A stretch of 57,459 nt of DNA, taken from contig NZ_MWWY01000001.1 of NCBI RefSeq assembly GCF_002259755.1, forward strand, positions 459-57,917, given 5' to 3'. This document shows, in pieces, positions 53,081-57,459 of the stretch. Numbering within the stretch: position 1 is the first letter of the stretch; every line of letters starts with the position of its first letter. The stretch is from Bifidobacterium hapali (GTDB taxonomy: Bacteria > Actinomycetota > Actinomycetes > Actinomycetales > Bifidobacteriaceae). Made by a program: the position numbers and the translations under genes. The notes beneath the pieces were generated by a model. It did not search any database. It was not told the origin of the DNA and saw nothing but the letters and a program-made list of their open reading frames with translations.

Positions 53081-54439
53081 ATGACTGCAATGACTGATGT
53101 GCAGCAACTCATCCAAGATACGCTCGACTGCGCAGTGGAGCGTGGCGAAGTGGCTGGTGCGAACATGCTGGCCATTCAGCACGGCGAGGAACGCTGGTAC
53201 GCCGAGTCGGGCGTGCGCAGTGTCACCACGCAAGCGCCGATCACACGCGATACGATCTTCCGTCTGTATTCGCAAACTAAACCGATTACTGGCGCCGCTG
53301 CGATGATTCTCGTCGAACGCGGTCTGATCGATCTCGCACAGCCGGTCAGTGATTTTCTGCCGGGATTCAAAGGGCAGCGTGTCACCACCGAATTTGTGAA
53401 GAATGTTGTTGGCGGTAACGGCAGTGATAAGCCTAGCGATGCTGATGAATCATCGGTTATTCTAACCAACGACATTCCTACTGAAACGGTTAATGAGCTG
53501 CGCAACACTGACGCGACTGGTGCGACTGCTACGGTCGCCGATGGCGCGGTCACCGTTGCAGCCGAACGCGAGGTCACGGTCAAAGACCTACTCACGATGA
53601 CTTCGGGGCTGCCGTACGGTGACTCCGCGTTCGAGGCAGGGCGGCTTGTCGGCAAAGTGTACGAGGAACTCGATCAGCGGCTACACACTGATCATCCGAT
53701 GAGTACAGTCGAGTTTGCGAACCGTCTCGGTGCTTGCCCGCTGCGGTTTCAGCCGGGCTCACATTGGATGTATGGGACGAGCGCGGACGTGGTCGGTGCG
53801 ATTGTTGAAGTCGCGTCAGGTAAGCGATTCGGTGACTTCCTGCATGACGAAATCTTCGAGCCACTCGGCATGCGAGACACTGCGTTCTACGTGCCGGAAT
53901 CGAAACTGAACCGGTTGGCTGCAATCGTTGACAATCCGCACAATCCACTCGATCCAGCTAACGCTGGTGAACCGCTTAAGGATATCCGTACCGATCATCT
54001 CGGTATTGAATACGACGGTACTGCTGACCCTGCGTATCAAGCGGGTGGCGCGGGACTGAAGTCCACGATCGACGACTACGCGCGGTTCGGTCAAATGTTA
54101 TTGAACGGCGGTGAACTGGACGGCGTGCGGATTCTTCAACCGCTGACCGTGCGCATGATGACGTCGGGCGCACTGTTTGCACGTCACTATCCTGATTACG
54201 AAGAATGGCAGCCGGGGTGCAGCTACAACACGTTCATGCGCGTTGTTGAGGAGCCGGGTAAGTCGCTGATGATTTCGCATGCTGGTGAATACGGCTGGGA
54301 TGGTTGGCTTGGCACGTATTTCGTCAACGATCCAGTGGCTGATTCCACATTCCTGTTCAATATACAGCTTACGAACGTTGGCACATCTACGCTGGTGCGC
54401 AAACTCAAGAACATCGTCAACACTCATCTGAGCATCTGA
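53081..54439 (+). CDS. Class-C-beta-lactamase-like serine hydrolase (family VIII-type esterase candidate)
   Basis: 452 residues, no signal peptide. Ser-x-x-Lys motif SQTK (about 65), Tyr motif as YGTSAD (about 230) and HAGEYGWDG (about 401) in place of KTG. This is the penicillin-binding-protein-like fold used by family VIII carboxylesterases. A cytoplasmic location in a mannan locus suggests an esterase acting on acylated oligosaccharides, but this is inference. A Ser/Asp/Thr-rich insert (about 105-165) interrupts the fold. Two operator-like words (53909, 53970) are inside. ATG 53090 is an alternative start. Confidence 0.85.
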   Translation: MTAMTDVQQLIQDTLDCAVERGEVAGANMLAIQHGEERWYAESGVRSVTTQAPITRDTIFRLYSQTKPITGAAAMILVERGLIDLAQPVSDFLPGFKGQRVTTEFVKNVVGGNGSDKPSDADESSVILTNDIPTETVNELRNTDATGATATVADGAVTVAAEREVTVKDLLTMTSGLPYGDSAFEAGRLVGKVYEELDQRLHTDHPMSTVEFANRLGACPLRFQPGSHWMYGTSADVVGAIVEVASGKRFGDFLHDEIFEPLGMRDTAFYVPESKLNRLAAIVDNPHNPLDPANAGEPLKDIRTDHLGIEYDGTADPAYQAGGAGLKSTIDDYARFGQMLLNGGELDGVRILQPLTVRMMTSGALFARHYPDYEEWQPGCSYNTFMRVVEEPGKSLMISHAGEYGWDGWLGTYFVNDPVADSTFLFNIQLTNVGTSTLVRKLKNIVNTHLSI

Positions 54440-54521
54440 GTGAAGTGAATAACGCACTCGACGCGTGGCGTTTTGACAATACGCTACGCCAGCGAAGCTG
54501 GATGAGGGGTTAGTCTGCAAC

Positions 54522-54613
54522 CATATGGCAAAGTTGGTGCAACAGAGCCTTTTGGTTGCTCTGGCTTCTTGAGTCTTCTTGAGCAGTGCCAAGGGGGTAT
54601 TAATGCCCCCTTG
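54522..54613. terminator. Repeat fragment and convergent hairpin (probable terminator)
   Basis: CATATGGCAAAGTTGGTGCAACAGAGCC (54522-54549, split here for its parts) matches the right end of the MITE-like element at 34400-34425. At 54590-54613 CAAGGGGG...CCCCCTTG forms an 8-bp stem between the convergent hydrolase and permease genes. No T-run. Confidence 0.5.
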
Positions 54614-54695
54614 AAGTGGTAGGAATGGTGGTAGCGCTGAACATGCTCGCCGTTGACTATTGCTTGGCGCTATGGCTTGACACTATTGCTTGACA

Positions 54696-56312
54696 CTATT
54701 GTTTAACCTGCGTGAGCTGATACATACCCAATAGGATCGCCAGCCAAAGAATTCCAGCAATTACAGCCACGCGGTAACTCGGAGAAAAGCACATAAGCAC
54801 CACTACCAGTGCCAAAAAACCGAGCACAATATATGGCATCACACGCGCAAATGGCAGCTTAAACTGAATGCGTTGAAGTGCCTCGACTCCATACAGTCCA
54901 GCCAATTCGCCCGGTCCTGCACCGTCAGCAACGACCCGGCGGAAATGCATTTGTGTCACCATAATCATTGACCAATTAATCACGCCAGCGATCGTCGCGA
55001 TAGACATTAGATAATTAAACGCAAACTCAGGCCACAAAAACACAACCACCACGGCCAACGCCGTGATAATTGCCGACGTAATCACGCCCGCAACCGGCAC
55101 GCCACGTGAGTTAAGCCGACCGAGATATGCGGGCGCATTTCCCTGCTTCGCGAGCGAATACAACATGCGCGAATTGGCGTACAGGCCGGAATTGTAGACG
55201 CTCATCACTGCGGTTAAACACACAAAATTAAGGATGTCGGCCGCCGCGTGCACGCCCACCGAGTCGAAAATCTGCACGAATGGGCTCGACTCGCCATCGA
55301 TCGTATTCCACGGCACCACGGCCATGATCACGCCGAGTGCGCCAATATAAAACACGAGAATGCGCCAAATAATGCCGTTCGTTGCACGTGGAATTGTGGT
55401 ACGTGGACTCTGCGTCTCGCCTGCGGTAATACCAATCAGTTCAGTGCCGCCGAAGCTGAACATCACTACGCACAAGGCCATGAGCAGGCCGGTCCAAGCG
55501 CCGTCATCCGTGCGCGTCATCAAGCCGTGCGGCAGAAATCCGCCGTCAACTGTAAACCAGTTTGCGAAACTCGCTCGGATGCTGGATGCAGTGGGAAGAC
55601 CGGCGATCAGTACCGCAAGCCCGCCAACAATCATCGCGATCACGGCCACGATTTTGATAATTGCGAACCAAAATTCAAACTCGCCGAACTTGCTGACGCC
55701 GAGTAAATTCGCGGCAGCAATCACGACGAGAAACACAGCTGCGGACACCCATCGCGGAACCGTGGGGAACCAGTAGTTGACAAAATGGCCCACGACCGAC
55801 AGCTCAACCATCGATACGAGAATGTAGTTAAACCAGTAATTCCAACCGCTCACGAAACCAGCGCGCTTCGACCAGTAGCGGCTTGCGTAATAGCTGAACG
55901 CGCCGGCTTTCGGGTCTTCGACGGACATTTCGCTCAGTGCGCGCACGATCATGAAAATCGCCAGACCGCCGACGAGATAGGCAAGGAGGATGCTTGGTCC
56001 AGCAAGTGAGATGGATTCGCTCGAACCGTAGAACAGGCCGGTGCCGATCGCGCCGCCCAATGCGATGAGCTGGATGTGGCGGTTTTTCAGTGATTTGCGC
56101 AGCGTGGTGGGTACGGGGACGTCGTCGGTTTCGTGCCTGGGTTGCGGCGTGGGCGTCTGCGTTTGCTTGGGCTGCTTGAGGTGCTTGAGGTGCTTGAGGT
56201 GCGGTGCCGCTGATTGTGAGTCATGTGCTGATTGCGGGGTATCGCGCGTTGGTTGTGAGCTGTGTGTGAGTTGTACGACGTCGTGTGTCGATTTGGGATC
56301 GGGCGTTGCCAT
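54696..56312 (-). CDS. Amino-acid permease (APC superfamily, AAT/GabP-like)
   Basis: 538 residues from ATG 56312. The cytoplasmic N-terminus (about 1-80) is His/Gln/Thr-rich with HLKHLKHLK repeats. It is followed by the family signature RHIQLIALGGAIGTGLFYGS and about twelve membrane helices, with FSFGGTELIGITAGE in the middle. It imports an amino acid; which one cannot be told. AAGAAGA lies about 8 nt upstream of the chosen ATG; the frame open to 56378 runs through GATCGATCATC repeats. It is not part of the mannan locus: no operator words are present. Confidence 0.88.
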   Translation of the reverse strand: MATPDPKSTHDVVQLTHSSQPTRDTPQSAHDSQSAAPHLKHLKHLKQPKQTQTPTPQPRHETDDVPVPTTLRKSLKNRHIQLIALGGAIGTGLFYGSSESISLAGPSILLAYLVGGLAIFMIVRALSEMSVEDPKAGAFSYYASRYWSKRAGFVSGWNYWFNYILVSMVELSVVGHFVNYWFPTVPRWVSAAVFLVVIAAANLLGVSKFGEFEFWFAIIKIVAVIAMIVGGLAVLIAGLPTASSIRASFANWFTVDGGFLPHGLMTRTDDGAWTGLLMALCVVMFSFGGTELIGITAGETQSPRTTIPRATNGIIWRILVFYIGALGVIMAVVPWNTIDGESSPFVQIFDSVGVHAAADILNFVCLTAVMSVYNSGLYANSRMLYSLAKQGNAPAYLGRLNSRGVPVAGVITSAIITALAVVVVFLWPEFAFNYLMSIATIAGVINWSMIMVTQMHFRRVVADGAGPGELAGLYGVEALQRIQFKLPFARVMPYIVLGFLALVVVLMCFSPSYRVAVIAGILWLAILLGMYQLTQVKQ

Positions 56313-56520
56313 GAGGGGTCTTCTTTCTCTCGCTGTTTTCTCGCTGGCTGTGCGCGAACGTTCGCCGAGATCGATCATCGATCATCGATCGTCAACGATC
56401 GGCAGCATGCCATCAATCGTATGCAATGGCCGTCATTGTAGTCGGACGTCGGTCATGTGGCGCGGCGATATTGTATTGCGGCCGATGGATCGTGATGGAT
56501 CGTGATGAATTGTGATGTGC

Positions 56521-56734
56521 GTGGCGGAAAATGCTCGCTTAGGTGGTGCTCAGTGAGCGAAAACCGCCACGCGACTGTAGGCGTGGCGGAAAACGCTCGC
56601 TTAGGGCACTGTGAGCGAGAGATTTCTGCCACTAGGTGTGCGGTTTGTTGCGCGGTGTGGAATGTAACACCACGATATGTAAACCGACGATCAGTACACG
56701 CGATGGAATTGACTCGTTACAATCCATCGCGTGA
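56521..56734. repeat. Two GTGGCGGAAAA-family palindromes and a CGCGATGGA palindrome
   Basis: Palindromes at 56521-56570 and 56583-56632 (mixed arms), then CACGCGATGGA...TCCATCGCGTG at 56698-56734, the same combination as at 20578-20696. Confidence 0.8.
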
Positions 56735-56789
56735 CCGGAATAAGACCCACGTTTCGACCCTTAGCCAGAAAACCGGTCCGGCCAAGTCA

Positions 56790-56885
56790 TCGGACAGCGA
56801 CGGCGACAGCAGAAAACCCGGATACAGCGCCGGGCTCGACTGGAACGAATTCCACACCCGCGCCGAATGGAACCAAACCGGCTAG
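56790..56885 (+). pseudogene. 3' remnant of an IS1249-like transposase
   Basis: The plus-strand frame ends GLDWNEFHTRAEWNQTG (56832-56882) and a stop. This matches the C-terminus of the transposase encoded convergently at 56965-57459 (GIDWNDFHTRVEWPSND). Upstream sequence does not continue the match, so only the 3' end survives. Confidence 0.55.
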
Positions 56886-56964
56886 AGAACCGAGTCGAAA
56901 ACATCGCGTTTAGTTCCTATGGCCCCGGAAGCTGGGTTATAGGCCAAAATGTGTGTCTGGTGGT

Positions 56965-57459
56965 CTAGTCGTTGGATGGCCATTCGACCCGGGTGTGGAA
57001 GTCGTTCCAGTCGATGCCGGTGCCGTGGTGCATGGGGATGCCGAACGTCTCGTATCGGCCCTGCGGGCTGTTCTCCCATGCCTTCTGGTAGAGGCTCTCC
57101 AGCCGTTCGTCCGTGATCGCGTTCGTCGCCAGCCATGCGTCCGTCTCGGGGTGTTCGGCGTGCTGGTGGCACCACCAGCAGATCGCCTTCAGTTGCCGGA
57201 TCAGGCGCAGTCCGCGGTGATGGCGCAGCATGTCCCGGATTCGTCCGTTCCATGATTCGATGAGGTTGTTCGTGGATGGTATCGTTCCGTTCTCCGTCAG
57301 GTCCTCGTCGAGGAACGTGAACAGGTGCCCCTCGCGGATGCGTCCGCGGATCATGCGCTTGGCCTTGACGAGTCTTTGGTGCATGTCGTTCACGCTGCCG
57401 TCGGCGTATTCGCTTTTCTCGTCGAGGAAACCCGCGAAGTCCTGCTCCCACTGGTTGTA
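56965..57459 (-). CDS. Partial IS1249-like (IS256-family) transposase, C-terminal part
   Basis: The frame enters from the right edge (reads YNQWEQDFAGFLDEKSEY...) and ends at 56965; 164 codons are inside. Typical segments are TNNLIESWNGRIRDMLRHHR (about 60 codons after the first in-frame ATG at 57393), which contains the catalytic-Glu region of the IS256-type DDE domain, and the C-terminal WNDFHTRVEW. The N-terminal half lies outside the window. Confidence 0.75.
   Translation of the reverse strand, partial: YNQWEQDFAGFLDEKSEYADGSVNDMHQRLVKAKRMIRGRIREGHLFTFLDEDLTENGTIPSTNNLIESWNGRIRDMLRHHRGLRLIRQLKAICWWCHQHAEHPETDAWLATNAITDERLESLYQKAWENSPQGRYETFGIPMHHGTGIDWNDFHTRVEWPSND

Larger units (their letters stand above)
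31120..53979. repeat. Dispersed AACCGGTT/AACCGCTT/AAGCGGTT word array across the mannan locus
   Basis: By eye at least 18 AACCGGTT, 11 AACCGCTT and 9 AAGCGGTT words. Examples: 31120, 31901, 32419, 32630, 33241, 33666, 33865, 34687, 35217, 35521, 35781, 38226, 42352, 42729, 42849, 43291, 43697, 43949, 47055, 47554, 48012, 49911, 50252, 50915, 51234, 51978, 52376, 53909, 53970. Most extend to TGAACCGGTTCA-like 12-mers. See findings. Confidence 0.85.

Overview
The window looks like a chromosomal segment of a Bifidobacterium or close bifidobacterial relative. The basis is moderately high GC, actinobacterial gene neighbourhoods (Nudix–DUF6049–MurJ next to a CCA-adding enzyme; resuscitation-promoting factor–rsmA–ispE; a shared MsmK/MsiK-type sugar ATPase) and bifidobacterial-type IS3 and IS1249-like transposases at the two edges. 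The species is not identifiable by eye. All counts and coordinates below were made by reading the sequence, not by a program.

Layout. 1-600: partial IS3 transposase, a hairpin repeat and a terminator. 600-9350: minus-strand operon Nudix hydrolase > DUF6049 protein > MurJ flippase fused to a pseudokinase, divergent from the CCA-adding enzyme. 9.5-14.1 kb: minus-strand rpfB-like gene, rsmA, ispE and a LytR_C-domain protein. 14.3-15.3 kb: hairpin repeats, a probable 6C-type small RNA and tRNA-Thr. 15.3-18.7 kb: DsbA-like thioredoxin-fold protein and a Ser/Thr kinase. 19.0-25.6 kb: highly expressed-looking msmK-type ATPase, DUF4032 protein, RlmB-type methyltransferase, MFS transporter. 25.7-30.0 kb: orphan AbrB-type regulator, a two-gene toxin-antitoxin-like module flanked by direct repeats carrying DnaA boxes, and an S9 peptidase.

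30.6-54.4 kb is a large carbohydrate locus best read as intracellular use of acetylated galacto(gluco)mannan oligosaccharides. It has two dedicated acetylesterases (CE17-like and CE2-like), a GH1 enzyme, an ABC importer lacking its own ATPase (presumably served by the MsmK-type ATPase at 19 kb), a GH2 beta-mannosidase, a LacI regulator, a GH36 alpha-galactosidase, a GH26 beta-mannanase and a class-C-beta-lactamase-like hydrolase. None of the catabolic enzymes has a visible signal peptide. A Fic protein, a frameshifted ATPase and a MITE-like element are interspersed. 54.7-56.3 kb is an amino-acid permease, followed by IS remnants.

The most striking signal is not a gene. A 10-12 bp palindromic word (TGAACCGGTTCA and close variants) sits in operator positions at four promoters of the mannan locus, and also recurs about 40 times across that locus, mostly inside coding sequence and in all three reading frames. 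It is essentially absent from the other 33 kb. This looks like DNA-level selection for a regulator-binding array. A second theme is that gene ends, especially convergent junctions, carry several different families of long palindromic repeats.
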